A stretch of DNA of 64,000 bases. It comes from Niabella soli DSM 19437. GTDB taxonomy: Bacteria; Bacteroidota; Bacteroidia; Chitinophagales; Chitinophagaceae. Below are positions 8,697 to 17,409 of the stretch, one piece after another (position 1 is the stretch's first letter; each line of letters opens with the position of its first letter). The stretch spans positions 3,224,001 to 3,288,000 of the forward strand of contig NZ_CP007035.1 of the NCBI RefSeq assembly GCF_000243115.2, read 5' to 3'. The notes below the pieces were generated by a model. It saw only the letters and a list, made by a program, of their open reading frames with translations, ran no database searches and was not told the DNA's origin. Position numbers and translations under genes: made by a program.

Positions 8697-9596
8697 TTAT
8701 AAGTCCTGAATAAATTTATACAAATTGAACGACGGTTCCTCGCTTTGAACTGCAAGGGCAGCCGCAAGCTGCGTTTTATCAATATCAGCCATGCGCTTTT
8801 TCTGGATCAACTGCCAGGCTTTTTCCGTCAGCAGCCAGGTTTTCCTGTCTCTTATTTGGTTACCCGCTGCTGCTTTCTCAATAGCTGTATAAAGCGCTTC
8901 TACTCCCTTCATCGTATGGGCTACGGTGGCGATAACCGGGATAGATGCATGCCCCATCGAAAAAGCCGGTGCCAGCAACTGCCGCAGGTTTTTTGCAAAC
9001 AGATCCGCGCCCGGGCGGTCGCTTTTATTCACCACAAAAATATCGGCCACTTCCATTAAGCCGGCCTTCATGGTTTGTATTTCATCCCCGGCTTCCGGTA
9101 CCAAAACCACCACCGTTACATCAGCAAGGCCGGCAATATCCACTTCGCTCTGCCCAACGCCTACCGTTTCCACAATGATCAAGTCGAACGGTGCGGCCTT
9201 CAGCAGATCCGTTATTTCCATAATTTTAGGATGCAGGCCGCCCAATGCGCCGCGGCTGGCGAGTGACCGGATAAAAACCCGGTCATCCAGATACCATTGG
9301 CTAAGCCGGATGCGGTCGCCCAGCAAGGCCCCCAAATGAAAAGGAGAAGAAGGGTCCACGCAGATAACAGCAACTTTTTTTCCGGCACGCACCGCCAAAC
9401 CGATCAATGCATCCGTAAGGGTGCTTTTCCCTGCCCCGGGCGGGCCGGTAATACCAATGACCGGTTGCTGTTGCCCCTGTAAACCGGCCAGGAATGCGTC
9501 ATACCCTGCTACCTCATTCTCTACCAGGCTGATAGCTCTTGCTATCGCTTTTGTAGCGCCTTCGGCCAAACCTTTTGACAGCGACTCCCACATCAT
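8697..9596 (-). CDS. meaB: methylmalonyl-CoA mutase-associated GTPase MeaB
   Basis: G3E-family GTPase that protects and reloads the adenosylcobalamin enzyme methylmalonyl-CoA mutase. About 299 residues from the ATG at 9596. The Walker A motif GPPGAGKST is at 51-59, followed by VDPSSP, the long DRIRL region, the switch motif ETVGVGQSE, and the guanine-specificity NKSD. An upstream TTG start (9614) would add six residues, but MMWESL fits the family better. The mutase genes are not in this window. The divergent neighbour begins about 57 bases away, so the two share a promoter region. Confidence 0.93.
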   Translation of the reverse strand: MMWESLSKGLAEGATKAIARAISLVENEVAGYDAFLAGLQGQQQPVIGITGPPGAGKSTLTDALIGLAVRAGKKVAVICVDPSSPFHLGALLGDRIRLSQWYLDDRVFIRSLASRGALGGLHPKIMEITDLLKAAPFDLIIVETVGVGQSEVDIAGLADVTVVVLVPEAGDEIQTMKAGLMEVADIFVVNKSDRPGADLFAKNLRQLLAPAFSMGHASIPVIATVAHTMKGVEALYTAIEKAAAGNQIRDRKTWLLTEKAWQLIQKKRMADIDKTQLAAALAVQSEEPSFNLYKFIQDL

Positions 9597-9641
9597 ATCT
9601 GCTAAAATAGTCAAGAATTGACAGGACGGCCTAATATTTTT

Positions 9642-9649
9642 TACCTTTG
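9642..9649 (+). promoter_or_regulatory. -7 promoter box (TACCTTTG) before the Lon-domain gene
   Basis: An exact TAnnTTTG match ends only 3 bases before the ATG at 9653. ATTG at 9617-9620 with a 21-base gap may serve as the -33 element. The mRNA would be leaderless or start within the first codons. Confidence 0.5.
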
Positions 9650-9652
9650 GAC

Positions 9653-10291
9653 ATGACCAATTTCATCCCCATATTCCCCTTATCTATCGTTGTTTTCCCC
9701 CAGGAACAGGTAAACCTGCATATTTTTGAGCCGCGCTATAAACAACTGATCATAGAATCTGTGGCGCAACAAAAGCCTTTTGGCATCCCCGTTGTAATGG
9801 ACAACAAACTGCAGGATTTTGGTTCTTTGGTATTTGTAGAGGAAATTGTTCAAACCTATGAAAATGGAGAAATGGACATCAAAACAAGGGGCAGCGAGCT
9901 CTTCCGGATATTGGAAGTTATAAAAGATATTCCGGAAAAATTATACTCAGGAGCCATTGTCAGCTACCCCGAAAATAACCTCCAGGGTAACGCCCGGATA
10001 ATGGAGCAACTGATGGCACAGCTACGCCGGTTACACCGCTACCTGCAGGTAATAAAGGATTTTAAAAAGACAGACAATGCCCTCACTACCTATGATATTG
10101 CCCACCATTCGGGCCTCACCATTTATGAAGAATATGAATTGCTCCAATTAACGCATGAGCGGCAGCGGCAGGAATATTTAAAGCGTCATTTTGAAAAAAT
10201 AATCCCTGTTTTTGAAAAAATGGAGGAATTAAAGGCAAAAATTCAATCAAATGGCCATTTCAAGAACCTTAGTGGCTTTGATATTAAATAA
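9653..10291 (+). CDS. LON substrate-binding domain protein
   Basis: A 212-residue protein consisting of the N-terminal domain of Lon protease alone, without the AAA+ or protease parts. It starts with FIPIFPLSIVVFPQEQVNLHIFEPRYKQLI, the hallmark of this domain, and continues with an all-helical second half (residues 110-200). Stand-alone LON-domain proteins are widespread; their cellular role is poorly defined, perhaps binding unfolded substrates. A TTG two codons upstream is possible, but the ATG at 9653 follows the promoter box and is more likely. It stands divergently from meaB. Confidence 0.88.
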   Translation: MTNFIPIFPLSIVVFPQEQVNLHIFEPRYKQLIIESVAQQKPFGIPVVMDNKLQDFGSLVFVEEIVQTYENGEMDIKTRGSELFRILEVIKDIPEKLYSGAIVSYPENNLQGNARIMEQLMAQLRRLHRYLQVIKDFKKTDNALTTYDIAHHSGLTIYEEYELLQLTHERQRQEYLKRHFEKIIPVFEKMEELKAKIQSNGHFKNLSGFDIK

Positions 10292-10478
10292 ACTTGTTTT
10301 ATTCCCGGTACCGGATAATTTTGTGTGTCGCTTTTTCCCTGAGCCGGCACTTGCAGGTGGCGTTTAAGGGCGGATAACATTAATGTGTTCTTATGTTTCC
10401 TTTGCCGCTATCATAATTCTATGTATCTATGTGGTTAAATTTAAAATATCTGAACAAACTTTAATTTATTTTCATACT

Positions 10479-11207
10479 ATGTCATCCACTCTTTGCTTTG
10501 ATTTTGGCAATACACGCAAAAAAGTAGCCGTTTTTGAGGGGGATACCATTGTGAAAACATTAGTGTTGCAGGATGATACCTGTGAAACCATCCGGTCGCT
10601 GATAGCAGCGTACCGGCCAAAAAGATCTATTCTTTCTTCGGTGATCAATCACAATCCTGAAATAGAAACCATTTTAAAAGATACCACCCGGTTTCACCTG
10701 CTGAATCATTTATCGAAACTGCCCATCACTACACCTGTTGGCAAACCGGAAACTATTGGGGCAGACCGGCTGGCGATCGCTGCCGGGGGAGTTCATTTTT
10801 ACCCCGGGAAAAATCTTTTATTAATCGGGTTAGGAACCTGCATTACCACAAATTTTGTAAATAAGTATAAAGAACTGGTGGGGGGCTCCATTTCACCAGG
10901 GCTGGAAATGCGGCTAAAATCCTTGCAATATTATACTGCAAAGCTGCCGCTGATCATGCCCAAGACCGATCTGCCCCTGATCGGTTACGATACGGAGACC
11001 AATATTTTATCAGGTGTGATCCTTGGAATGGCCTACGAACTGGACGGATTTATAACGGCTTATGCCGAAAAATTCGACAACTTTAACGTGGTATTAACCG
11101 GTGGTGATTTACAACATTTGGCATCACACATGAAAAGCAGGATATTTGCCGACCCTGAATTACTTTTTAAAGGCCTATATGCTATTAGTGAAGTCAATAA
11201 CGCTTAG
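10479..11207 (+). CDS. coaX: type III pantothenate kinase
   Basis: Catalyses the ATP-dependent phosphorylation of pantothenate, the first step of coenzyme A synthesis. The 242-residue protein shows the N-terminal phosphate-binding DFGNT motif at residues 8-12, the ETIGADRLA motif in the middle, LLIGLGTCITTNFV with the second phosphate loop, GGSISPGLEMR, and VVLTGGD near the end, all typical of CoaX. An upstream ATG at 10383 would add a 32-residue hydrophobic extension that the family lacks, so the start at 10479 is preferred. The next gene overlaps its 3' end by 29 bases. Confidence 0.93.
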   Translation: MSSTLCFDFGNTRKKVAVFEGDTIVKTLVLQDDTCETIRSLIAAYRPKRSILSSVINHNPEIETILKDTTRFHLLNHLSKLPITTPVGKPETIGADRLAIAAGGVHFYPGKNLLLIGLGTCITTNFVNKYKELVGGSISPGLEMRLKSLQYYTAKLPLIMPKTDLPLIGYDTETNILSGVILGMAYELDGFITAYAEKFDNFNVVLTGGDLQHLASHMKSRIFADPELLFKGLYAISEVNNA

Positions 11208-12579
11208 AAAATTGAACGCAACCACCTGTAAATGTCTTGCAGTAGCAATTTGTTGTACAGGTTTTAACCTCCTGGCTTCTGCCCAGGACAACTCTCCTTA
11301 CTCAAGATACGCGCTGGGGGATGAAATATCCTCATCCAGTGCCACCAACAGGGGCATGGGGGGCGTTTCTGCTGCTTATAACAGCCCGTCAACCGTAAAC
11401 TACTCCAATCCGGCCTCTTATTCTTTTTTTCAATCTATAACGGAGGTTGGTACAAAAAAGCAGATCCAGGGACGGGTCGTTCTGGATATCGGATTAGAAG
11501 GCCAGGGCCGGACCATGACCGATAATTTAAAACAGGCCCGGTTTACTTCAACTAATATTTTATTCAACAGGGTTTCGGTAGGAGTGCCCCTGCGGCGCAA
11601 TTGGGGACTTGCCTTTGGATTAAGGCCGCTGAACCGCATCAGCTATGATATCGAGCAAAAAGAGAATCTTAACAGCGAAGGCTCCGGCCAGCGGATCGAC
11701 TCCGCAACCACCAACCACCAGGGATACGGCGGTTTGTACCTGGCTTCAATAGGAACCGGTGTAAAATTCAAGGTAGGAAAAGATCAATACATCTCCCTTG
11801 GGGTAAACGGGGGATATATGTTCGGTTCCCAGAATTATACCACTACAAGAAGCTTGTATAACGACTCTACCTATTATGCAACCGGTACCTGGGATACCCG
11901 GACGGGACTAGGGAGGGTATATGCGGATGCCGGTATCCAGTATATGGGCAAAATAGGTAAGAAGCTATACCTGGGGCTCGGCGCTTATGGCAACTGGAAA
12001 CAAACGATCAATACTTCTTCGGACATTAACACCAGCTCCGTAAATTATAGTTCCACTGCGCCGGATACTTCATACTCTCAAAAAAGTGTAAAAGGAAGCA
12101 TAGTATACCCCACTAATACCACAGTAGGGTTTGTTTTACAAAAACCGCAGTCGGCAACCGAGTCCGGCTGGTTATTCGGGGCAGATTTTACCAGCTCCAA
12201 ATGGCAGCAATTCAGGGTAAATGGTGTTCCCGACTCTGCAGTGGCCAATAACTGGAAACTGAAAGTGGGTGCGGAGTTCAGCCCCATCGGTAAAAAGAAT
12301 TATTTTAGTCATGCCTCTTACCGCATCGGTTTCTATACCGGCCCGGATTATATCACTTATAATGGCAATCAGTTGCCTACTTATGGCGTTTCAGCCGGAA
12401 TAGGATTGCCGCTGGCCAACTATAATCAAATGGCCCAGGGACAGTTTTCAATGATCAACCTGGCCTTTGAGTATTTCAAACGCGGCAACAGTAAAAACCC
12501 CTTGCAGGAAAATGTGTACCGGGTTACTGTTGGGTTCTCTCTTACAGACCTCTGGTTCGGAAAGCGGAGAAGTATGTAA
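11179..12579 (+). CDS. putative outer-membrane beta-barrel protein
   Basis: About 466 residues with an N-terminal signal peptide ending LLASAQD. The mature protein begins with NSPYSRYALGDE, a start that recurs in Bacteroidota outer-membrane proteins distantly related to FadL-type barrels, and it is followed by RGMGGVSAAYNSPSTVNYSNPAS, another shared block. The rest alternates short hydrophobic strands with Gly/Asn/Ser/Thr-rich turns and ends near aromatic VTVGFSLTDLWF, as expected for a barrel. The start at 11179 gives a compact signal peptide; it overlaps coaX by 29 bases. It precedes lptC, so an envelope-biogenesis link is possible but unproven. Confidence 0.65.
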   Translation: MLLVKSITLRKLNATTCKCLAVAICCTGFNLLASAQDNSPYSRYALGDEISSSSATNRGMGGVSAAYNSPSTVNYSNPASYSFFQSITEVGTKKQIQGRVVLDIGLEGQGRTMTDNLKQARFTSTNILFNRVSVGVPLRRNWGLAFGLRPLNRISYDIEQKENLNSEGSGQRIDSATTNHQGYGGLYLASIGTGVKFKVGKDQYISLGVNGGYMFGSQNYTTTRSLYNDSTYYATGTWDTRTGLGRVYADAGIQYMGKIGKKLYLGLGAYGNWKQTINTSSDINTSSVNYSSTAPDTSYSQKSVKGSIVYPTNTTVGFVLQKPQSATESGWLFGADFTSSKWQQFRVNGVPDSAVANNWKLKVGAEFSPIGKKNYFSHASYRIGFYTGPDYITYNGNQLPTYGVSAGIGLPLANYNQMAQGQFSMINLAFEYFKRGNSKNPLQENVYRVTVGFSLTDLWFGKRRSM

Positions 12580-12608
12580 GAAGGAGGCACCTGCCTGCTT
12601 ATGCTTAT

Positions 12609-13289
12609 TTGCTGTTAACTTCGCACCACGAAGAGAATAAAACGCTGAAATCATTTTTTACATATTTAGCTGTATTGGCTGCTCTGGTATCCGTTTTTTC
12701 CTGTGAAAATTCGCAGGAAGAAATTAATGCTTTGAGCAGAAAAGCCTTAATGACGGATAAGGCAATTAAAGTAGTGGGCTATCTTTCCCAGGGAGGCAAG
12801 GTAAAAGCAAAACTAACGGCGCCAGTGATGCTCAGGGTTCAGGCAGATACGGTATATACAGAATTCCCCCAAACCCTGCACGTAGACTTTTATAACGATA
12901 GTGCCAAAGTGGACAGCAAGCTGGACAGCAAGTATGGCAAATACATGGAATCGATCAGCAAGATCTACCTGCGGGACAGTGTGCGGATTGTTTCAGCAAA
13001 AGGCGATACCCTGTATTGCCAGGACCTGTGGTGGGATCAAAACAAACAGCTTTTTTATACCGATAAACCTGCAAAATACAATTCAGCCAACGAGCATTTG
13101 CAAGGCGACCAGGGGCTCGAAGCCACGCAGGATCTTAAAAACGTCACGTTCAAAAACGGGCATGGACAGGGGATGTTCAGGGAAGGAGGAGCGCCGGGGC
13201 CTGCCGACAGTACGGCGCAAAAAGGTGTTCCTCTTCCGGCGGATACTTCCGGTCGTAAAGGAGCACCGGTCAAAGCCCCCGTTCAATAA
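12609..13289 (+). CDS. lptC: LPS export periplasmic protein LptC
   Basis: Bacteroidota-type LptC/OstA-like subunit of the lipopolysaccharide transport bridge. It is a lipoprotein: a hydrophobic stretch leads to the lipobox VFSC near residue 31. The body matches the LptC fold (ALMTDKAIKVVGYLSQGGKVKAKL, then VQADTVYTEFPQTLHVDFY and CQDLWWDQNKQLFYTD). The last 35 residues are Gly/Pro/Ala/Ser-rich, repeated (PADST/PADTS) and probably disordered. No ATG precedes the lipobox; TTG at 12609 is the only ordinary start, so the true start is uncertain. The cognate ATPase gene lptB is 2.2 kb downstream on the other strand. Confidence 0.82.
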   Translation: MLLTSHHEENKTLKSFFTYLAVLAALVSVFSCENSQEEINALSRKALMTDKAIKVVGYLSQGGKVKAKLTAPVMLRVQADTVYTEFPQTLHVDFYNDSAKVDSKLDSKYGKYMESISKIYLRDSVRIVSAKGDTLYCQDLWWDQNKQLFYTDKPAKYNSANEHLQGDQGLEATQDLKNVTFKNGHGQGMFREGGAPGPADSTAQKGVPLPADTSGRKGAPVKAPVQ

Positions 13290-13458
13290 AAAATCAGTGA
13301 GAAACTTATGGCAATTTCCGCCATCTGTGGAAGTGGAATCTTGTAGTTAAAAAAGCAAGTATCCTGGTCCTAAAGGTCGCCTTTGTCCCACAAACTATAA
13401 TGAGACCTGAGGGACTGGTGATAAATAAAATATTCGCTTCAATTTTGTAACTTCCCTT

Positions 13459-14283
13459 ATGATCTTCAAAAACAAAACCGCCGTTATTTCCGGCGCTACG
13501 CGGGGTATTGGAAAAGCCATTGCTTTGAAACTGGCTTCCGAAGGAGCCAATATTGTTATCGCCGCAAAATCGGTCACAGAAAACGAAAAACTAGGGGGCA
13601 CTATTTATTCCGCAGCAAAAGAAGTGGAAGTTGCGGGCGGCCAAGCGCTGCCGATCGCCTGTGATGTAAGAGAGGAAGAACAGGTCCGGCATGTAATGGA
13701 GGAGGCAAAAAAAGCATTTGGCGGCATCGATATAGTGATCAATAATGCATCCGCCATTTCCTTAACCGATACGGCTTCCACCCCTTTAAAACGGTATAAC
13801 CTGATGCAGGAAATCAATGTGCGGGGCAGTTTCCTGATGGTGCAGGCGGCCTTGCCTTACTTAAAAGAATCGGCCGCTGCGCATATTCTTACACTATCGC
13901 CCCCCATCAACCTCAATCCCAAATGGCTAGGGCCGCATATCGCCTATACCTTGTCCAAATACAATATGAGCCTGCTGACCCTGGGCTGGGCGGCTGAATT
14001 TAAAAATATACCCATCGCCGCCAATGCCTTATGGCCCCGAACCACCATCGACACGGCCGCCGTTCGCAACCTGTTGGGCGGAGCGGCCCTTGCCAATATG
14101 AGCCGCACCCCGGAAATTGTGGCCGACGCCGCTTTTTATATCCTGCAAAAACCACCGCAAACCTGCACCGGTAATTGTTTTATTGATGAAGAAGTGCTAA
14201 AGTCTGAGGGTATTACCGATTTTAGCCGGTATGCGGTTGTTCCAGGCGGAAAATTATACAACGATCTGTTTTTGGACGAATAA
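13459..14283 (+). CDS. short-chain dehydrogenase/reductase, HSDL2-like
   Basis: A classical-type SDR of 274 residues. The nucleotide-binding motif is SGATRGIG at 11-18 (first Gly of TGxxxGIG preceded by Ser rather than Thr), NNAS is at 95-98, and the catalytic Tyr and Lys are Y163 and K167 in AYTLSK. Long stretches resemble the dehydrogenase half of HSDL2 (IAAKS, GTIYSAA, SPPINLNPKW, NALWPRTTIDTAA); that resemblance is from memory. NADP preference and substrate are unknown; the SCP2 domain of animal HSDL2 is absent. The gene has no obvious functional neighbour. Confidence 0.88.
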   Translation: MIFKNKTAVISGATRGIGKAIALKLASEGANIVIAAKSVTENEKLGGTIYSAAKEVEVAGGQALPIACDVREEEQVRHVMEEAKKAFGGIDIVINNASAISLTDTASTPLKRYNLMQEINVRGSFLMVQAALPYLKESAAAHILTLSPPINLNPKWLGPHIAYTLSKYNMSLLTLGWAAEFKNIPIAANALWPRTTIDTAAVRNLLGGAALANMSRTPEIVADAAFYILQKPPQTCTGNCFIDEEVLKSEGITDFSRYAVVPGGKLYNDLFLDE

Positions 14284-14434
14284 CGAGTTTTTACAGCTTT
14301 TCTGTTAAAAACCGCAGAAAACGATGTTCCCGCATGGTCTTTGTGTCTTTTTCGCCCGGAGCGTTACTTGTTAAAAGTAAAGGGCATTTTAGTGACCTGA
14401 AAACAGACAATAAGTGCTGATAGACGATACGATA

Positions 14435-14920
14435 ATGACAAACAATAAATTCGACATAAAACTCAGACCAACGGAAATTGTTGATCTGGACACTTTGTTT
14501 CAATTTCAAACTGACAAAGAAGGGGGATACATGGCTGCATTTATGCCTAAAGACCCGACAGACAAAAAGGCTTACATAGAAAAATATACAAAATTGCTGG
14601 GCGACCCAACGGTAAACAATCAAACAATCATCCTTGACAATAAGATTGTGGGAAGTATTGCCAAGTTTATTATACAAGGCGACACAGAAATTACCTATTG
14701 GATTGACAGAAATTTTTGGGGAAAAGGTATTGCAACACAGGCGCTCAAAACTTTTCTTACTATTGAAACGGTAAGACCAATTTGGGGGCGGGTAGCATTT
14801 GATAATTTTGGCTCACAGAAAGTGTTAGAAAAATGTGGTTTTGACAAAATAGGCACCGACAAAGGATTTGCCAATGCCCGACAAGAGGAAACAGAAGAAT
14901 TTATTTATCAACTGACTTAA
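14435..14920 (+). CDS. GNAT-family N-acetyltransferase
   Basis: An acetyl-CoA-dependent acyltransferase of about 161 residues, of the RimJ/RimL-like GNAT branch. The N-terminus (IKLRPTEIVDLDTLFQFQ), the beta-4 strand EITYWIDRNFWGKGIATQAL with the acetyl-CoA pyrophosphate loop, and the terminal VAFDNFGSQKVLEKCGF are all family features. The ATG at 14435 is preferred over 14414, as the extra seven residues are not part of the fold. The stretch is visibly richer in A/T and in codons such as aca, gac and aaa than its neighbours, which suggests recent acquisition. The substrate cannot be predicted. Confidence 0.85.
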   Translation: MTNNKFDIKLRPTEIVDLDTLFQFQTDKEGGYMAAFMPKDPTDKKAYIEKYTKLLGDPTVNNQTIILDNKIVGSIAKFIIQGDTEITYWIDRNFWGKGIATQALKTFLTIETVRPIWGRVAFDNFGSQKVLEKCGFDKIGTDKGFANARQEETEEFIYQLT

Positions 14921-14981
14921 CACAAACGGAACGGTTCGCCGGACCTGCAGAAAATTTGAAAAAGTTTTAAAAAACAATACT

Positions 14982-15269
14982 ATGGATAAAAGAGAAAAGC
15001 TGGATGGTATGGACAAAATTTTAAGAGAACTGGATGATCTTAAAAACAGTGAAACTTCGGTGCTGAAAAAAATAGCGCAGATCGAAGCGGAAAATATAAA
15101 CCTGGGGGTGGGGCTCCTCGACCAGACGCTTCCGGATGTGCATGAAAATATAGATAAAGCTATCGCAGAGATCGATCAGATTATTGGCAAGTTCACCGAA
15201 CATCGCAATAAATTTTCGAAAGATAATAAACTGGAAGAACCTGCAGAGGAAGCATCCGGGGAATCATAA
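14982..15269 (+). CDS. small acidic coiled-coil protein of unknown function
   Basis: Ninety-five residues, rich in Glu, Lys, Asp and Ile, without signal peptide or membrane segment. Heptad-like spacing of Leu/Ile over residues 8-38 (MDKILRELDDLKNSE, VLKKIAQIEAEN) and again over 52-75 predicts two coiled-coil helices joined by a Gly-Val-Gly-Leu turn. The tail is acidic (EEPAEEASGES). I do not recognise the family. A good coding pattern and a purine-rich stretch before the ATG support a real gene; it stands between the GNAT and the convergent lptB. Confidence 0.55.
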   Translation: MDKREKLDGMDKILRELDDLKNSETSVLKKIAQIEAENINLGVGLLDQTLPDVHENIDKAIAEIDQIIGKFTEHRNKFSKDNKLEEPAEEASGES

Positions 15270-15309
15270 GCTATCCAATAAAGAGGTCCGCGGCGGAATT
15301 ACCTCAAAA

Positions 15310-15410
15310 ACCGGGAATTAATGATTGGCCGGAATCCGGAAAGTCGGGGAAGGTTTTGTTTTTCTATCGCTCGCCTAAGAGTTGCCGTCTCATCCGCCCC
15401 GCCGGCCTAA
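15310..15410. repeat. GGCCGG-type inverted heptamer repeat (copy 1)
   Basis: An imperfect inverted repeat. The left arm from 15327 reads GGCCGGAATCCGGAAAGTC as 7-base steps (GCCGGAA, TCCGGAA) and ends in GGGGAAGGTTTTG; the right arm to 15406 contains GACGGC, GGCGGA and GGCCGGCGG on the other strand. It is related to the elements at 60208-60301 and 55955-56010 and lies between two convergent genes. Confidence 0.55.
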
Positions 15411-15447
15411 AAAGTTCTTTAGTCTCCCCGCGATTTCCGCAGGAGTT

Positions 15448-16245
15448 TTAATTTTCTGATTGTAGTTCCTGTTCCCCCTCAGAGTGCTGTTGCGCCTCTT
15501 CGTGCAGATAATCCTTTCGTTTCAATTCGAAATTGCGTCCCAGGTATAGCCGGCGCACCTGCTCATTTGCCGCCAGTTCCTCTGCGGTTCCTCTTTCGAA
15601 GATCTTTCCGTCGATCAGCAGGTAAGCGCGGTCACAGATCGAAAGCGTCTCGTTTACGTTATGGTCGGTGATCAGGATGCCGATATTTTTATATTTCAAC
15701 CGGGCTACGATACTCTGAATGTCTTCCACTGCAATAGGGTCGATGCCGGCAAAAGGCTCATCCAGTAAAATAAATTTAGGGTCCACCGCCAGCGCCCGGG
15801 CAATCTCCGTTCTGCGTCGCTCACCACCGCTCAATACATCCCCGTTGCTTTTACGCACATGTCCCAGGCGGAACTCCCGCAGCAGCAATTCCAGTTTTTC
15901 CTTTTGCTCCCCTTTCGAAAGTTTGGTCATTTCGAGCACCGCTGCGATATTATCCTCCACGCTCAGTTTCCGGAAAACAGAGGCCTCCTGCGGCAGGTAA
16001 CCGATGCCCATTTGTGCCCGCTTGTACATCGGCAGCTTGGTAATATCCTCATCATTTAAAAATACATTTCCTTCATCGGGCTTTATCAGGCCTACTACCT
16101 GGTAGAAAGAAGTGGTCTTCCCCGCTCCGTTAGGACCCAGCAACCCCACAATTTCCCCCTGGTTCACTTCAAACGAAACATGATTCACCACGGTACGCTC
16201 GCCATACCGTTTTACCAGGTCCTTTGTATGTATCTTTAAAAGCAT
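15448..16245 (-). CDS. lptB: LPS export ABC transporter ATPase LptB
   Basis: Cytoplasmic ATPase that powers lipopolysaccharide extraction from the inner membrane (LptB2FG). About 265 residues from the ATG at 16245. Walker [10 protein letters not shown] is at residues 37-45, the Q-loop in [13 protein letters not shown] follows, then the ABC signature LSGGERRR, Walker [14 protein letters not shown] and the switch His in ITDHNV. Compared with E. coli LptB there is a C-terminal tail rich in Glu/Gln/Ser. The nine-residue upstream extension to 16272 lies across a promoter box (16252-16259), so the shorter start is chosen. It is not in an operon with lptF/G here. Confidence 0.93.
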   Translation of the reverse strand: MLLKIHTKDLVKRYGERTVVNHVSFEVNQGEIVGLLGPNGAGKTTSFYQVVGLIKPDEGNVFLNDEDITKLPMYKRAQMGIGYLPQEASVFRKLSVEDNIAAVLEMTKLSKGEQKEKLELLLREFRLGHVRKSNGDVLSGGERRRTEIARALAVDPKFILLDEPFAGIDPIAVEDIQSIVARLKYKNIGILITDHNVNETLSICDRAYLLIDGKIFERGTAEELAANEQVRRLYLGRNFELKRKDYLHEEAQQHSEGEQELQSEN

Positions 16246-16251
16246 GTTGCG

Positions 16252-16259
16252 CAAAAGTA
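16252..16259 (-). promoter_or_regulatory. -7 promoter box (TACTTTTG) of lptB
   Basis: A TAnnTTTG match on the minus strand ends 6 bases before the lptB ATG. It implies a leaderless or nearly leaderless transcript and decides the lptB start. Confidence 0.5.
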
Positions 16260-16277
16260 AGAAAGCTTCCACATTAT

Positions 16278-16342
16278 TCAGTTCCGGGTTTCGTTAAATA
16301 TCAAAGCAGTGCGAACCTGAAACCCGGAACCTGTAACCAGAA
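16278..16342. repeat. inverted heptamer array before metF
   Basis: Four adjoining 7-base units ACCTGAA, ACCCGGA, ACCTGTA, ACCAGAA occupy 16315-16342. The stretch GTTCCGGGTTTC at about 16281-16292 is the exact reverse complement of part of this array, so a hairpin can form. It lies between lptB and metF. Confidence 0.6.
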
Positions 16343-16366
16343 ACAAGATTAGTGCGCTCTTTCCGT

Positions 16367-16374
16367 TAGTTTTG
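16367..16374 (+). promoter_or_regulatory. -7 promoter box (TAGTTTTG) of metF
   Basis: An exact TAnnTTTG match lies 6 bases before the metF ATG at 16381. No clear -33 TTTG was found at the usual distance. Confidence 0.5.
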
Positions 16375-16380
16375 CAGCCT

Positions 16381-17334
16381 ATGAAGGTTATAGACCATAT
16401 AAAGAATGCAAAGGATACCCTGGTTTCATTTGAGATCCTGCCCCCGCTGAAGGGTAAAGGAATTGAAGCCCTGTATGATCACCTGGACCCGTTGATGGGG
16501 TTTAAGCCGGCGTTTATAAACGTTACCTATCATCGCAGCGAGCATATTTTTAAAAGGAACCCTGACGGAAGTTTTAAAAAGGTAGAAGTGCGCAAACGTC
16601 CCGGCACGGAAAGTATCTGCGCCGCCATTATGAATAAATACAATGTGGATACTGTTCCGCATCTGATTTGCGGGGGATTCAGCATTAATGAAACAGAAGA
16701 TGCCCTTATCAATTTAAATTACCTGGGCATCGACAATGTGCTGGTATTGCGCGGGGATGCAGCTAAGAGTGAAACAGCCTTTATTCCCCAGCCGGACGGT
16801 CATAAATATGCCAACGAGTTATTAAAACAGGTAGTAGGCCTGAACAATGGCATTTACCTGGAAGAAGATCTGAAAAGCAGCCGGAAAACGGACTTCTGTA
16901 TTGGCGTGGCCGGATACCCCGAAAAACATTTTGAAGCGCCCAATATGGAAACCGACTTAAATTATCTGAAAGAAAAAGTAGCCGCCGGCGCTGATTATAT
17001 TGTAACGCAGATGTTTTTTGACAATGCCAAATATTATGCGTTCGTAGCGGCCTGCCGGAACGCGGGGATCACCGTTCCGATCATCCCGGGGTTAAAGCCG
17101 GTTTACAGCATAAAACAACTGAATATACTCCCCAAAACCTTTCATATCGACCTGCCAACAGATCTTTCAAAGGAAATGATGAAATGTAAAACCAACGAAG
17201 ATGTTGAAAAAGTAGGCGAGGAGTGGTTGTTAATGCAATCAAAAGACCTGAAGAAAAATGGTGTTCCGGTATTGCATTATTATACACTGGGACGGCCGCA
17301 GATCGTGGCCAACGTGGTAAAGGAAGTATTTTAA
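16381..17334 (+). CDS. metF: methylenetetrahydrofolate reductase
   Basis: FAD-dependent enzyme that reduces 5,10-methylene- to 5-methyl-tetrahydrofolate for methionine synthesis. 317 residues forming one TIM barrel: SFEILPPLKGKG near the N-terminus, FINVTYHRSEH, the conserved LICGGFS and NVLVLRGDAAKSE regions, IGVAGYPEKH, and GADYIVTQMFFDN with the late PIIPGLKPV. All are typical positions for folate and FAD contacts. The ATG at 16381 follows a -7 box directly; a TTG three codons upstream would overlap it. Methionine synthase is not in the window. Confidence 0.94.
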   Translation: MKVIDHIKNAKDTLVSFEILPPLKGKGIEALYDHLDPLMGFKPAFINVTYHRSEHIFKRNPDGSFKKVEVRKRPGTESICAAIMNKYNVDTVPHLICGGFSINETEDALINLNYLGIDNVLVLRGDAAKSETAFIPQPDGHKYANELLKQVVGLNNGIYLEEDLKSSRKTDFCIGVAGYPEKHFEAPNMETDLNYLKEKVAAGADYIVTQMFFDNAKYYAFVAACRNAGITVPIIPGLKPVYSIKQLNILPKTFHIDLPTDLSKEMMKCKTNEDVEKVGEEWLLMQSKDLKKNGVPVLHYYTLGRPQIVANVVKEVF

Positions 17335-17350
17335 GATTTCTGGTTTGACG

Positions 17351-17407
17351 TTTAATGTTTGATGTTGGACCAACATCAAACATCAAACATCAAACATCAA
17401 ACATTGG
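17351..17407. repeat. inverted heptamer array up to the rlmD start
   Basis: Four perfect direct units ACATCAA cover 17373-17400, with a fifth decayed one to 17407. The same unit in reverse (TTTAATG, TTTGATG) precedes them at 17351-17364, around the centre TTGGACCAA. The array ends 2 bases before the ATG at 17410 and replaces any ribosome-binding site. Confidence 0.75.
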
Positions 17408-17409
17408 TA

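Noticed and set aside
14291-14677. 128-residue minus-strand frame across the GNAT gene
   Set aside because: It is the complement of a clear GNAT coding sequence.
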